Below, one piece after another: positions 15,366-23,633 of a DNA stretch of 33,134 nt; the first letter of the stretch is position 1, and each line of letters begins with the position of its first letter. This DNA comes from Bacteroidales bacterium (lineage in GTDB: Bacteria > Bacteroidota > Bacteroidia > Bacteroidales > VadinHA17), in contig WOYX01000053.1 in assembly GCA_011620595.1 (NCBI GenBank), positions 1 through 33,134 on the forward strand, given 5' to 3'. Below the pieces are notes generated by a model. It was not told the DNA's origin and did no database searches. It saw only the letters and a program-made list of their open reading frames with translations. A program made the translations under genes and the position numbers.

Positions 15366-16388
15366 ATGATAAGCAGAAGACAACTAAGGATCAAGGCGCT
15401 TACAGTCCTCTACGCCTGCAACAGAAAGGAGATATCCGACCTGGAGGAGGCTGAACAGGAGCTGATGCTGAGCATCAGGAAGAGCTACGATCTGTATCAT
15501 TATCTACTGCTGCTTTTGATTGCTCTCTCCGACCTTGCGAGGGAGAAGGTGGTTCTCTCAAGGACTAAGAACATTCAGTCACCTGAGGATATCAATCCGA
15601 ATACACGCTTTGCTGAAAACAGGGTCATCAACCAGCTCAGGAATAATGAGCAGCTGCATCGCTATGCAGAGGCGACTCCTGCCTTATGGACAAGGAAAGA
15701 CAGGATCACCGGTTTCAGGTCGCTGAGCCGCTGGCTTGGAACACAGGGCCTCTCATGGTCAGAGCATCCGGGGATAGTAAGGATAGTATACAACGAGATG
15801 ACACAGTGGGAGAGTTACAGGTCATATATGGCCTCTCCGGATGACAGCTACAAGGCTGACCGCAGTTTCATCAAGGAGCTTGTCACAAAGCTGCTTCCGG
15901 CATCCGGAGAGCTGGCAGCCAGCCTCGAAGAGCAGTCGGTTTACTGGAATGACGACCTATTCTTCGTAGCATCGATGATAAGGAATTCACTTGGCAAATT
16001 CAGGGAGAGTGACGACGGCAGCTCGATAGCCATGCCAACCATGTTTACCAATGAGGATGATGAGAAGTTCGTAAAGGTCCTGCTCCGCAAGGCTATCCTG
16101 AACAGGGAGAAGAACAGTGCACTGATCGATTCGCATACAACAAACTGGGAGGTGGAGCGTATAGCCCTTATGGACCAGCTTGTAATGCATCTTGCAGTTA
16201 CAGAACTGGTTGAGTTTTCAGAGGTGCCTGTCAAGGTTACCCTCAACGAGTATATTGAGATTGCAAAGGAGTATTGCACGGCCAAAAGCAGTACTTTTGT
16301 GAACGGCATTCTTGACAAGATAGTCAGGGAGATGAGAGCTGACGGGAGCTTTGTCAAGGAGGGAAGAGGGTTGATAGGGGAGACCTGA
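15366..16388 (+). CDS. nusB: Transcription antitermination factor NusB (long Bacteroidota form)
   Basis: The 340-residue protein is a NusB, an RNA-binding factor that with NusE (S10) helps RNA polymerase read through rRNA operons. The N-terminus MISRRQLRIKALTVLYAC is the family signature. The C-terminal third holds the typical NusB core: LIDSHTTNWEVERIALMDQL, then EFSEVPVKVTLNEYIEIAKEY and STFVNGILDKIV. About 150 residues lie between these parts, making it twice the size of the Escherichia coli protein, as is usual for Bacteroidota. It heads a same-strand run of genes through the ureohydrolase, with a -7 box just upstream. Confidence 0.94.
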   Translation: MISRRQLRIKALTVLYACNRKEISDLEEAEQELMLSIRKSYDLYHYLLLLLIALSDLAREKVVLSRTKNIQSPEDINPNTRFAENRVINQLRNNEQLHRYAEATPALWTRKDRITGFRSLSRWLGTQGLSWSEHPGIVRIVYNEMTQWESYRSYMASPDDSYKADRSFIKELVTKLLPASGELAASLEEQSVYWNDDLFFVASMIRNSLGKFRESDDGSSIAMPTMFTNEDDEKFVKVLLRKAILNREKNSALIDSHTTNWEVERIALMDQLVMHLAVTELVEFSEVPVKVTLNEYIEIAKEYCTAKSSTFVNGILDKIVREMRADGSFVKEGRGLIGET

Positions 16389-16439
16389 CGGCAGGACTCT
16401 CTAAGCAGTCATAGTGGCAATATTGTAAAACGGAATAAG

Positions 16440-16874
16440 ATGATAAGGAATACAGTTCATATTTTAACGGCGATGCTGGCTTTTGCGGCGGTGATGACCT
16501 CCTCATGCGGAAGAAATTCCTCAGGTGCGGAGCGTAACATGCCTTCTGACACTACCGGAACGGCTGTCATGACGTTTGAGTCACCGGAACATAACTTCGG
16601 GAAGGTTGAGCCCGGTGAAAAGGTGGGATGCATCTTTACCTTCAGAAACACTGGCGATGCTGATCTGGTAATCACTTCTGCCACGGCAAGCTGCGGCTGT
16701 ACTGTCCCGAAATATGACAGGAGGCCGGTACCTCCTGACGGTACGGGAACCATTGAGGTGATCTTCGATACTTCCGGCAGGGAAGGCCTTCAGACAAAAA
16801 CTGTTGTGATTCAATCGAATGCAGAGAATAATTTAGTTATTTTGCGTATCATTGCGGAGGTGGAGAAGAATTAA
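16440..16874 (+). CDS. DUF1573-family lipoprotein
   Basis: The 144-residue product has a lipoprotein signal ending in TSSC (Cys23) and a single DUF1573 domain, an immunoglobulin-like fold related to ASH/MSP domains. The hallmark region is HNFGKVEPGEKVGCIFTFRN, followed by ASCGCTVPKYDRRPVPP (the conserved Cys-Gly-Cys-Thr turn) and GTIEVIFDTSGREG. The domain is abundant in Bacteroidota envelopes, where its job is not known. It sits 51 bases after nusB and before yajC, a recurrent order in the phylum, so it is probably part of a housekeeping operon. Confidence 0.92.
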   Translation: MIRNTVHILTAMLAFAAVMTSSCGRNSSGAERNMPSDTTGTAVMTFESPEHNFGKVEPGEKVGCIFTFRNTGDADLVITSATASCGCTVPKYDRRPVPPDGTGTIEVIFDTSGREGLQTKTVVIQSNAENNLVILRIIAEVEKN

Positions 16875-16986
16875 GAATTACGGATTTGGAGTCAAGGATA
16901 CAGAAGCGAAGTGCAACTGTTAACTGACAATCAGCTGATAGAAAAAACGATTAAATACAAATTAACAATAATAAACAACACAAAAA

Positions 16987-17316
16987 ATGACAACACTTGC
17001 AATGATTTATTTACAGGCCACACCGGCCGGACAGGGAAGTCCGAACATGCTTACAGGATTGCTTCCCCTGTTGCTGGTCTTCGTGGTCTTTTATTTTTTC
17101 ATGATCAGGCCGCAGATGAAGAAGCAGAAAGAGCTTACCAACTACCGCAACGCGATTGCCAAGGGTGCTAAGGTGATCACTACCGGTGGCATTTACGGAA
17201 AGGTTGTAGACGTGACTGACAATGTCGTTACCGTTGAGATAGCAAATGACGTAAAGATCAGGGTTGACAAGAGTGCTATCCTGAAGGATCCATCAGACGT
17301 ACAAGTAAGGCAATAA
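16987..17316 (+). CDS. yajC: Preprotein translocase accessory subunit YajC
   Basis: The 109-residue product is the small inner-membrane partner of SecDF in the Sec translocase. It has one membrane helix at about residues 22-40 (LTGLLPLLLVFVVFYFFMIR), the diagnostic IRPQMKKQKE right after it, and the cytoplasmic KAKVITTGGIYG-like segment (GAKVITTGGIYGKVVDV) near 60-76. Length fits the family. A 112-base gap separates it from the DUF1573 gene, and the YbbR-like gene follows after 21 bases. Confidence 0.96.
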   Translation: MTTLAMIYLQATPAGQGSPNMLTGLLPLLLVFVVFYFFMIRPQMKKQKELTNYRNAIAKGAKVITTGGIYGKVVDVTDNVVTVEIANDVKIRVDKSAILKDPSDVQVRQ

Positions 17317-17337
17317 ACTTAACTCCGGGACAGAAAC

Positions 17338-18078
17338 ATGATTATGAACGACAAAAAGCGGTCGAAGCAGTTCCTCAACAAGGAGCTGCCGGTCTTTGCC
17401 TTTTTCCTGCTGCTGTCGTTCATCTTCTGGTATCTCAATGAGCTCAGCAAGGAGCTTCAGGGTACAATCAACTACCCGGTGCGATACATCAATCCGCCGA
17501 AAGACCGCATTGTTACAGGTGATCTCCCTGACAAGCTGGAGATTAACCTGCGTGGGCCGGGCTACTCAATCCTGAAGGTCAAACTGTCAGGCAGCAGAGC
17601 TCCGGTGGTAATCGATTTCACCAAGCAGAGTCCCATGCGTCTGCCGGGAGCGACACACCAATACTACCTTTTGACCTCCGGACTTATCAGCAACTTCTCA
17701 AAGCAGCTTCATGCTGACTTTGATATCCTCTCCATCTATCCGGATACACTCTTTTTCGGCTATGACAGGCGGGTCACGAGGCGCAAAGCCGTAATTCCTG
17801 ACCTGAGCATTGAACCTGCCGAGGGAAAGAAGCTGATTATCGTTACTGAACCTGACAGTATAAGTGTTACAGGTCCTGAACATATACTTGACACTCTTCC
17901 GGGCATCTTCACCAGGCACAGGTCATTCAGGCGTATAGACGAGAACTTCAGGTCGAGGATAACACTTGACTGTCCGGACTACCTGTCCATTGACCAGAAG
18001 AGGGTTGAAGTGGAGGTAACGGTATCGGGAAAGCATTCCTCCTTCTTTAGCCTGAAACAGGTAAGGGATAATCAGTGA
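17338..18078 (+). CDS. YbbR-like (CdaR-type) domain protein
   Basis: The 246-residue product has a short basic N-terminus, one membrane helix (about residues 17-34, LPVFAFFLLLSFIFWYLN) and an extracytoplasmic beta-rich part with at least two YbbR-like repeats: LQGTINYPVRYINPPKDR with LEINLRGPGYSI, and KAVIPDLSIEPAEG with ITEP-like VTEPDSISVTGPE. In Firmicutes such proteins (CdaR) regulate diadenylate cyclase. In this phylum the partner is unknown and no cyclase is nearby. The start could also be the ATG two codons later. The last codons overlap a possible GTG start of coaE. Confidence 0.88.
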   Translation: MIMNDKKRSKQFLNKELPVFAFFLLLSFIFWYLNELSKELQGTINYPVRYINPPKDRIVTGDLPDKLEINLRGPGYSILKVKLSGSRAPVVIDFTKQSPMRLPGATHQYYLLTSGLISNFSKQLHADFDILSIYPDTLFFGYDRRVTRRKAVIPDLSIEPAEGKKLIIVTEPDSISVTGPEHILDTLPGIFTRHRSFRRIDENFRSRITLDCPDYLSIDQKRVEVEVTVSGKHSSFFSLKQVRDNQ

Positions 18079-18086
18079 TCGGTGCA

Positions 18087-18686
18087 ATGGCAAAGCGACT
18101 GGGTGTTACGGGAGGCATAGGCAGCGGGAAGACGACCGTATGCAGGATCTTCAGGGTTCTGGGAGTCCCCGTCTTCGTTGCTGATGTTGTCGCCAGGAAG
18201 CTGATGGAGAACGACTTTTCCTTGCGCAAGGAGATAAACGCCATTGCCGGCAGGGATCTCTATGTCACAGGCAGCCTCGACCGCAAGGAACTGGCGCGGA
18301 TCATTTTCAACTCTCCGGAGATGCTGCAGAGGGTCAATGCCGCAGTACATCCGGCAGTGCTGGGTCGCTTTGACCTCTGGGCAGGCAGTTCTGAGGCACC
18401 TTATGTTATAATGGAATCAGCCATACTGTTCGAGGCGGGGGCTGACAATTACGTTGACAGGGTGTTGACACTCTCCGTGCCGGTGGAGGAGAGGATAGCC
18501 CGCGTTATGGGACGCAATGACCTGAGCCGTGAGCAGGTGATCGAGCGTATTAAAAATCAGCTTGAAGATGAGGAGAGGGAGGAGCAGTCGTACTACATAC
18601 TCAACAACTCTGACAATGAGATGATCATACCGGAGATCCTTAAGATACATAATGACATGCTTCATTTTGCAGGAAGCAGAAAGTAA
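18087..18686 (+). CDS. coaE: Dephospho-CoA kinase
   Basis: The enzyme performs the last step of coenzyme A synthesis, phosphorylating the ribose 3' hydroxyl of dephospho-CoA. The P-loop GGIGSGKTT is at residues 9-17, followed by [14 protein letters not shown] (the conserved D-A-like substrate segment), the CoA-binding NAAVHPAVL, and ESAILFEAG with the lid helix. The start is either this ATG (199 residues) or GTG at 18075, whose first bases overlap the upstream stop. The ATG puts the P-loop at the usual distance from the N-terminus. The stop codon TAA overlaps the ATG of the next gene by one base, showing translational coupling. Confidence 0.95.
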   Translation: MAKRLGVTGGIGSGKTTVCRIFRVLGVPVFVADVVARKLMENDFSLRKEINAIAGRDLYVTGSLDRKELARIIFNSPEMLQRVNAAVHPAVLGRFDLWAGSSEAPYVIMESAILFEAGADNYVDRVLTLSVPVEERIARVMGRNDLSREQVIERIKNQLEDEEREEQSYYILNNSDNEMIIPEILKIHNDMLHFAGSRK

Positions 18687-19417
18687 TGGGAAAGTTTGCC
18701 AAGTGGATAGGAGGGGGGCTGGGCTTTGTCTTCGGTGGCCCGATAGGGGCACTTCTGGGTTTCTTCATCGGGTCATTCGTTGACAGCACAACCGTAATCA
18801 GGGAGGAGACAGGCCGGCAGAGAGTATACAGGACGACCCCCGGGGACTTCGGAGTCAGCCTGGTAGTTCTTATAGCCGCTGTCATGAAGGCTGACGGCAA
18901 GGTGCTTAAGTCAGAACTCGATTATGTGAAACGTTTTTTCCTGACCCAATTCGGTCCGGGCACCGCACAGGAGGCTCTGCAGATGCTGAGGGACCTGCTC
19001 AAGAAGGATATACCGCTGAACGACGTCTGCAACCAGATAAGGAACAATATGGACTACTCGTCAAGGTTGCAGCTCATACACATCCTGTACAACATATCAG
19101 CGGCAGACCGACGCTTTGAGAAAGCTGAAACGGAGATGATCAGGTCTATTGCAGGCATGCTGGGCATCTCATCAGGCGACTATGAATCGATACGCAGTAT
19201 GTTTGTACCGGCAACCGACGCTGCCTACCGCATACTGGAGGTGGAACGGTCGGCTACCGATGAGGAGCTGAAAAAGGCCTACCGGAGGATGGCACTGAAA
19301 TATCACCCTGACAAGGTGAGCCATCTTGGGGAAGAGTTTCGGAAGACGGCGGAGGAGAAGTTCAAGGCTGTCAATGAGGCGTGGGAGAATATTAAAAAAG
19401 AACGGAACATCGCCTGA
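18686..19417 (+). CDS. TerB/DnaJ-domain co-chaperone (DjlA-like)
   Basis: The 243-residue protein has a glycine-rich hydrophobic N-terminal hairpin (residues 7-32), a TerB-like helical domain (about 53-170, with [18 protein letters not shown] and [15 protein letters not shown], the duplicated acidic motifs), and a C-terminal J-domain (180-240) with the essential His-Pro-Asp at 207-209. This is the layout of DjlA, a membrane-tethered partner of DnaK, although DjlA of Proteobacteria has a simpler single transmembrane start. Start and upstream stop overlap by one base, so it is translated together with coaE. The substrate it brings to DnaK is unknown. Confidence 0.92.
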   Translation: MGKFAKWIGGGLGFVFGGPIGALLGFFIGSFVDSTTVIREETGRQRVYRTTPGDFGVSLVVLIAAVMKADGKVLKSELDYVKRFFLTQFGPGTAQEALQMLRDLLKKDIPLNDVCNQIRNNMDYSSRLQLIHILYNISAADRRFEKAETEMIRSIAGMLGISSGDYESIRSMFVPATDAAYRILEVERSATDEELKKAYRRMALKYHPDKVSHLGEEFRKTAEEKFKAVNEAWENIKKERNIA

Positions 19418-19461
19418 CAGATATTTGGCATACATTTAATTAACAATTAATTATCACAACC

Positions 19462-20094
19462 ATGAACCTGAAAGATATTCTGGCTATTTCCGGTGAAGGA
19501 ACACTCTTTAAATTCATTGCTCAGGGCAAGAATGCAGTCATTGTTGAGAATCTTGAGACCGGACGCCGTTTCAGTGCCGGGGCACAGGCCAGAGTCAGCG
19601 CCCTGGATGAGATATCAATCTTCACCCAAGGCGAGGATATGCCACTGGGAAAGGTGATGGATCTTCTCTGGGAAAAAGAGAACGGCGGGGAGGTTATCTC
19701 ACACAAGCTGCCTGACACTGAACTGAAGGAGTACTTTGCCGGTGTTCTGCCTGACTATGAACGCGAGAAGGTTTACACATCAGACATTAAGAAGGTGTTG
19801 CACTGGTACAATATCCTTCACCGTCTCGGCATGCTGGTCAGGGAGGAAGAATCTCCGGCAGATGATGCTGAGACTGACGCAGCGGATGAGGAGCAAAAGG
19901 CTGGAGAAAAGAGTCCTGAAGACAAGAAGTCCGACCGTGAGAAGGGTGATGATAAGGAGGAGCCCGGAAAGGCTAACGGCAAAGGAGGGGCTGCTGAAAA
20001 GAAAAGCGCAACTGTCTCCGGGGAACCTTCAGACGATAGTGCTCCCGGGGAACCTTCAGATGACATCACCCCGGAACCGGAGAAGGAAAGTTAG
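19462..20094 (+). CDS. DUF5606-family protein with acidic disordered tail
   Basis: The 210-residue product has a conserved N-terminal half (about 1-130) beginning MNLKDILAISGEGTLFKFIA, which fits the DUF5606 pattern: a small beta domain (NAVIVENLETGRRFSAG, SALDEISIFT) followed by helices (DIKKVLHWYNILHRLGML). The last 75 residues are low-complexity, rich in Asp, Glu, Lys and Ser, and probably disordered. A 27-base tandem duplication in this tail encodes GEPSDD twice. The family is restricted to Bacteroidota and has no assigned function. The ureohydrolase gene starts two bases after its stop. Confidence 0.85.
   Translation: MNLKDILAISGEGTLFKFIAQGKNAVIVENLETGRRFSAGAQARVSALDEISIFTQGEDMPLGKVMDLLWEKENGGEVISHKLPDTELKEYFAGVLPDYEREKVYTSDIKKVLHWYNILHRLGMLVREEESPADDAETDAADEEQKAGEKSPEDKKSDREKGDDKEEPGKANGKGGAAEKKSATVSGEPSDDSAPGEPSDDITPEPEKES
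20018..20063 (+). repeat. 27-bp tandem duplication in the DUF5606 gene tail
   Basis: CCGGGGAACCTTCAGACGA (20018-20036) recurs as CCGGGGAACCTTCAGATGA at 20045-20063. The period is 27 bases, nine codons, so the reading frame is kept. Confidence 0.8.
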
Positions 20095-20095
20095 C

Positions 20096-20944
20096 ATGGC
20101 AGTGTCGAACTTCGGCGGTGATGAGGTGCGGTACAGCTATGATGAATCACACATAATCATCGTGCCAGTCCCATATGATGCTACGAGCACCTATATCCGC
20201 GGTGCCGACAGGGGGCCGGCAGCTATCATCGAGGCCTCCCCGGCGCTTGAGTTTTATGATATAGAGACTGGCGGGGAGGCTCACCGGAAGGGCATCTTCA
20301 CCCTGCCGCCACTGGAGTGCGGTAGTGACCCGTCAGTGCTGACAGAGGCTGTTTACAGCACCGTCAAGGGCATCTTTGAAGAACAGCGGTTTCCCGTTGT
20401 GTTAGGCGGCAACCACACTGTCAGTATCGGTGCCTTCCAGGCAGCATCAGAGTCGTTTGAAGGGCTGACAATACTGCAGCTTGATGCCCATTCTGATCTT
20501 CGCCCCGAATATGAAGGTTCTCGCCTTAACCATGCCTGTGCTGCTGCCAGGGCGAGGGAGTATGCTCCGCTGGTGCAGGTCGGTATCCGAAGCATGGCGG
20601 CGGAGGAGCTTCCCTATGTTGAGGACGGCAGGATATTCTACGCCCACAAGCTGTGGTCTGACAAGTCGCTCTATGGCAAGGCACTGTCGCTCCTGTCCTC
20701 AAATGTATACATCACGCTTGACCTTGATGTCTTCGACCCGTCAGTCATGCCCTCTACGGGTACCCCTGAACCCGGGGGACCTGACTACCGTGAGCTGATG
20801 TTCTTCCTGCGTGACGTCATCAGGAGCCGCAATGTGGTGGGTTTTGATGTGGTTGAACTCTGTCCCTCCATTGTAAACAAAGTCCCGGATTTCATGGCCG
20901 CCAGGGTCATCTACCAGATGCTTAGCTACCGTTTTGCGGTGTGA
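20096..20944 (+). CDS. speB: Ureohydrolase, probably agmatinase
   Basis: The 282-residue enzyme belongs to the arginase/agmatinase family, two-manganese hydrolases that release urea. Metal ligands are visible at His107 (GGNHTVS), Asp130, His132 and Asp134 (LDAHSDL) and Asp209/Asp211 (TLDLDVFDPS), followed by the substrate segment STGTPEPGGPD. STGTPEPGG is closer to agmatinases than to arginases, which suggests agmatine to putrescine. The N-terminal VPYDATSTYIRGADRGPAAI fits the agmatinase pattern as well. I chose the ATG at 20096 because the open frame upstream is the coding region of the preceding gene in another phase. It converges with mazG, with one base between the stop codons. Confidence 0.93.
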   Translation: MAVSNFGGDEVRYSYDESHIIIVPVPYDATSTYIRGADRGPAAIIEASPALEFYDIETGGEAHRKGIFTLPPLECGSDPSVLTEAVYSTVKGIFEEQRFPVVLGGNHTVSIGAFQAASESFEGLTILQLDAHSDLRPEYEGSRLNHACAAARAREYAPLVQVGIRSMAAEELPYVEDGRIFYAHKLWSDKSLYGKALSLLSSNVYITLDLDVFDPSVMPSTGTPEPGGPDYRELMFFLRDVIRSRNVVGFDVVELCPSIVNKVPDFMAARVIYQMLSYRFAV

Positions 20945-20945
20945 C

Positions 20946-21737
20946 TCAGGTGCTCCTGACGTCAAACTGCTTGGCCTCTTCCCAGATTACGTTCATCTCA
21001 TCGAGGGTCATATCACGAAGGGAGAGACCCTTCGCCAGTGTCTGTTGTTCCAGGTAATTGAACCTGCTGATGAATTTCCTGTTGGTCTTCTCAAGAGCTG
21101 CCTCGGGATCGATCTCGTAAAGTCTCGCCGCATTTATAAGTGAGAAGAAGAGGTCGCCCAGTTCAGATTCAATATCGACGGTCCGGCCTGCAATGATCTC
21201 TTCCTTAAGCTCGTTGAGCTCCTCGGTCACCTTATCCCATATCTGCTCCCTGGAATCGAAGTCGAAGCCAACGCCCCGCACCTTCTCCTGGATACGGTTG
21301 GCCTTGACGGTTGCCGGCAGGGATGAGGGCACTCCGGAAAGGACCGGTTTGTATTCGCTCTGTTCCTTCATCTTCAGATGCTCCCAGTTCTCCTCAACCT
21401 CGCGGGCGCCGCCGGTGACACTCACGTCGCCGAAAACATGGGGATGACGGTATATAAGTTTCCCGTTTATGCCTTCGAGTACATCGCCCATGTCAAACAC
21501 TCCCTTTTCGGATCCGAGTGTGGCATAGAAGACCACATGCAGCATCAGGTCGCCAAGCTCTTGCTTTATACCGTCACTGTCATCCCTGATAATGGCATCG
21601 GCAAGCTCATATGTCTCCTCTATTGTCAGTTTGCGCAGGGTCTGGTTGGTCTGCTTCCTGTCCCACGGACACTTCTCCCTCAGTTCACCCATAATATCCA
21701 GAAGCCTGGCAAATTCTGCAATCGCTTTTTCCTTCAT
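20946..21737 (-). CDS. mazG: Nucleoside triphosphate pyrophosphohydrolase MazG
   Basis: The 263-residue enzyme hydrolyses (d)NTPs to monophosphates plus pyrophosphate and is thought to clean the nucleotide pool. It has the two-repeat MazG layout. Repeat one carries Glu40, Glu41 and Glu44 (TIEETYELADAI) and Glu60/Asp63 (KQELGDLMLHV). Repeat two carries TEELNELKEEI and ESELGDLFFSLINAARL. The start REKCPWDRKQT and the linker KLIYRHPHVFGD are also typical. It follows the SAM-hydrolase-like gene after five bases and is therefore in the same transcript. Confidence 0.96.
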   Translation of the reverse strand: MKEKAIAEFARLLDIMGELREKCPWDRKQTNQTLRKLTIEETYELADAIIRDDSDGIKQELGDLMLHVVFYATLGSEKGVFDMGDVLEGINGKLIYRHPHVFGDVSVTGGAREVEENWEHLKMKEQSEYKPVLSGVPSSLPATVKANRIQEKVRGVGFDFDSREQIWDKVTEELNELKEEIIAGRTVDIESELGDLFFSLINAARLYEIDPEAALEKTNRKFISRFNYLEQQTLAKGLSLRDMTLDEMNVIWEEAKQFDVRST

Positions 21738-21742
21738 ATGTG

Positions 21743-22543
21743 TCAGTTTTTAAACAGGCCTCCCGTGTCGCCTGCGTCATCTCTTGCTTCGACCCTCACG
21801 GCATCACCGGAATCCACTCCGAAGAGCTGGCAAAGGTTTGCACCGTTGATGGAGACCTCAAGGAGGTCAAGGGTGTTGAAGCGTGTCACTATCTCACCCA
21901 CAGGTTCATCGCTGTAACGGCGGCTGATCTTTTCACTGTAGTACCGGTTGTTCTTTATCAGGATCCTGAAGCTTCTGCTTTCAAAGACCCTGGCAAATAT
22001 TTCCCGGGTGATGTTTGTGATGGCGTTACCGTATGAATCAATGAATATCACGCTTCCTATTATCACATCCCTGTCAATGGCAGCCCTCAGCGGCATCTTT
22101 TCGGACAGGCTCTCCTCCCTTGTGCCAAGGCTTTCGGGTTGGTCCCCCGCGGCGATAGCAGCCGCGGCCCTGGCAAACAGGGATATCTCGTCATCGCCGG
22201 CGTCGTTTCTGAGACGGATGACAAGGTCTGGCGGGGAGTTGAGTATAAGGTTGAAGATACCATTGTCAGCACCGATGAACCAGTGTCCCCGCGCCTTTAC
22301 CAGGAGGTGAGGCCGGCTCGCGGTTCCCTCGCTGCTTATGAAGACAAGGTGGATTGTGCCCTCGGGATAGTGGCTGTAGGTATTCCTGATCACGAAGGCA
22401 CCGTGCATGATGTTCATGGGGGGGATGCCCCCGGCATTGTTCACCACCGTGGCATCAGGGCAGCCAGAGGCAAGCTTGCCCCTGAGTATGCCGTAAAAGT
22501 AATCATTTTCCCTCCACTCGGTGGTCAGTGTGATCAGTGCCAT
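21743..22543 (-). CDS. SAM hydroxide adenosyltransferase-like (DUF62) protein with altered signature residues
   Basis: The 266-residue product aligns along its length with the DUF62/COG1912 family, which hydrolyses S-adenosylmethionine to adenosine and methionine. Recognisable blocks are ALITLTTEWRENDYFYGIL at the start, the central GADNGIFNLI (92-95 is ADNG), and IDSYGNAITNI in the C-terminal domain. Several hallmark positions differ from the usual motifs: TTD is TTE (Glu9), the DITH-like block is NNAG (35-38), and the VDPGVGT loop is ISSEGT (69-74). Activity is therefore doubtful. The start at 22543 matches the family N-terminus. An open frame continues upstream antisense to phoH but does not look like protein. 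A -7 box lies at 22560-22567. Confidence 0.85.
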   Translation of the reverse strand: MALITLTTEWRENDYFYGILRGKLASGCPDATVVNNAGGIPPMNIMHGAFVIRNTYSHYPEGTIHLVFISSEGTASRPHLLVKARGHWFIGADNGIFNLILNSPPDLVIRLRNDAGDDEISLFARAAAAIAAGDQPESLGTREESLSEKMPLRAAIDRDVIIGSVIFIDSYGNAITNITREIFARVFESRSFRILIKNNRYYSEKISRRYSDEPVGEIVTRFNTLDLLEVSINGANLCQLFGVDSGDAVRVEARDDAGDTGGLFKN

Positions 22544-22559
22544 TCCAAATTTGTTACAG

Positions 22560-22567
22560 CAAAGATA
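22560..22567 (-). promoter_or_regulatory. -7 box of the SAM-hydrolase-like/mazG unit
   Basis: The minus strand reads TATCTTTG, an exact TAnnTTTG match, 16 bases before the ATG. This supports the start at 22543, not a longer frame. Confidence 0.6.
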
Positions 22568-22587
22568 ATCTTCTGAAAAAAATAAGT

Positions 22588-22595
22588 TTACTTTG
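22588..22595 (+). promoter_or_regulatory. Probable -7 box of the phoH promoter
   Basis: TTACTTTG matches TAnnTTTG with one mismatch. It would give a start near 22602 and a leader of about 47 bases before the ATG at 22649. A GTG at 22595 in the same frame would fall inside the box, which argues against it as the start. Confidence 0.4.
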
Positions 22596-22648
22596 TGAAG
22601 AGAGGCATTCAAAAAAAGAGTCGGGAGAGCATAAGAGAGAGCGGATTG

Positions 22649-23632
22649 ATGACAGAGAAAGTAATAACGCTTGATGATATTGACCCTGTAGGCATTTTCG
22701 GACCCAACAACAGGCTGCTTGAACAGATTCAGGGTTATTATCCGAAGGTCAGGCTGATTGCCAGGGGAGGGGAGATCAAATGTGTCGGTGAGGCAGAAGA
22801 GGTCAATCTCTTTGCCGATAAGATGGCTGAGCTGATAGATTATTACCGTAATTACAACAGGCTTGATGAGAGTGATCTGGAGCGGTTGATCCTTGATGCT
22901 GACCATATGCGGAGTGCTTCCGGCGGTGAGTTTGAGGACGCCCTGGTCTTCGGCACCAACGGCAAACCCGTGAGAGCCCGTACGGTCAACCAGCTGCTTT
23001 TGGTTAAGGAGTACCGGGCTAATGATCTGATCATTACGGAGGGACCTGCCGGCACAGGTAAAACCTATACCTGCATAGCATTGGCCGTGAGAGCCCTTAA
23101 AAACCATGAAGTCAAGAAGATAGTCCTGACACGTCCTGCCGTTGAGGCAGGTGAAAGACTGGGCTTTCTTCCGGGTGACATGAGAGACAAGCTTGATCCC
23201 TACCTCCAGCCTCTATATGATGCACTGAATGACATGATTCCCTTTCGCAAGCTTGAGCAGTGGCTCGCTGACGGAACGGTGCAGATAGCCCCGCTGGCCT
23301 TCATGCGGGGACGCACCCTGGAGAGCTGCATCGTGATACTTGACGAGGCTCAGAATGCCACGGTAAGCCAGCTCAAGATGTTTCTTACCCGTATGGGAGT
23401 AAACTCGAAGTTCATACTTACCGGTGACACAACGCAGATAGACCTGCCCCGCAGGGGTGAGTCGGGACTGCTGCAGGCCATCAGGCTGCTGGAAGGCATA
23501 GAGGGTATTTCGGTCATACGTTTTGATGAACGCGATATCGTCAGGCACAGGCTCGTCAAGCAGATAGTGAGAGCTTATGATGCCGAGGAGAAATACAGGG
23601 ACCGTGAGAATAATGATATAAAACAGAGATAA
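22649..23632 (+). CDS. PhoH-family ATPase
   Basis: The 327-residue product is a PhoH/YbeZ-type P-loop ATPase, a family linked to RNA metabolism and ribosome assembly together with the YbeY nuclease. An N-terminal region (about 1-75) is followed by the ATPase core with [20 protein letters not shown] (Walker A at 132-139), the segment [18 protein letters not shown], Walker [11 protein letters not shown] at 227-236, and [12 protein letters not shown] as sensor motif. I prefer the ATG at 22649 ([13 protein letters not shown]) to GTG at 22595, which would add 18 basic residues of unlikely sequence. The gene is followed after one base by purC, so the two are translated together. Confidence 0.94.
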   Translation: MTEKVITLDDIDPVGIFGPNNRLLEQIQGYYPKVRLIARGGEIKCVGEAEEVNLFADKMAELIDYYRNYNRLDESDLERLILDADHMRSASGGEFEDALVFGTNGKPVRARTVNQLLLVKEYRANDLIITEGPAGTGKTYTCIALAVRALKNHEVKKIVLTRPAVEAGERLGFLPGDMRDKLDPYLQPLYDALNDMIPFRKLEQWLADGTVQIAPLAFMRGRTLESCIVILDEAQNATVSQLKMFLTRMGVNSKFILTGDTTQIDLPRRGESGLLQAIRLLEGIEGISVIRFDERDIVRHRLVKQIVRAYDAEEKYRDRENNDIKQR

Positions 23633-23633
23633 G

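Noticed and set aside
19736-20095. A plus-strand frame upstream of and continuous with the ureohydrolase would add 120 residues.
   Set aside because: It overlaps the DUF5606 gene in another phase and gives low-quality sequence. The ATG at 20096 fits the family start and the tight spacing to the previous stop.
22544-23107. The minus-strand open frame of the SAM-hydrolase-like gene continues upstream for about 190 codons, antisense to phoH.
   Set aside because: The family N-terminus and an exact -7 box (22560-22567) place the start at 22543. The extension has no family features and mirrors a conserved P-loop gene on the other strand.
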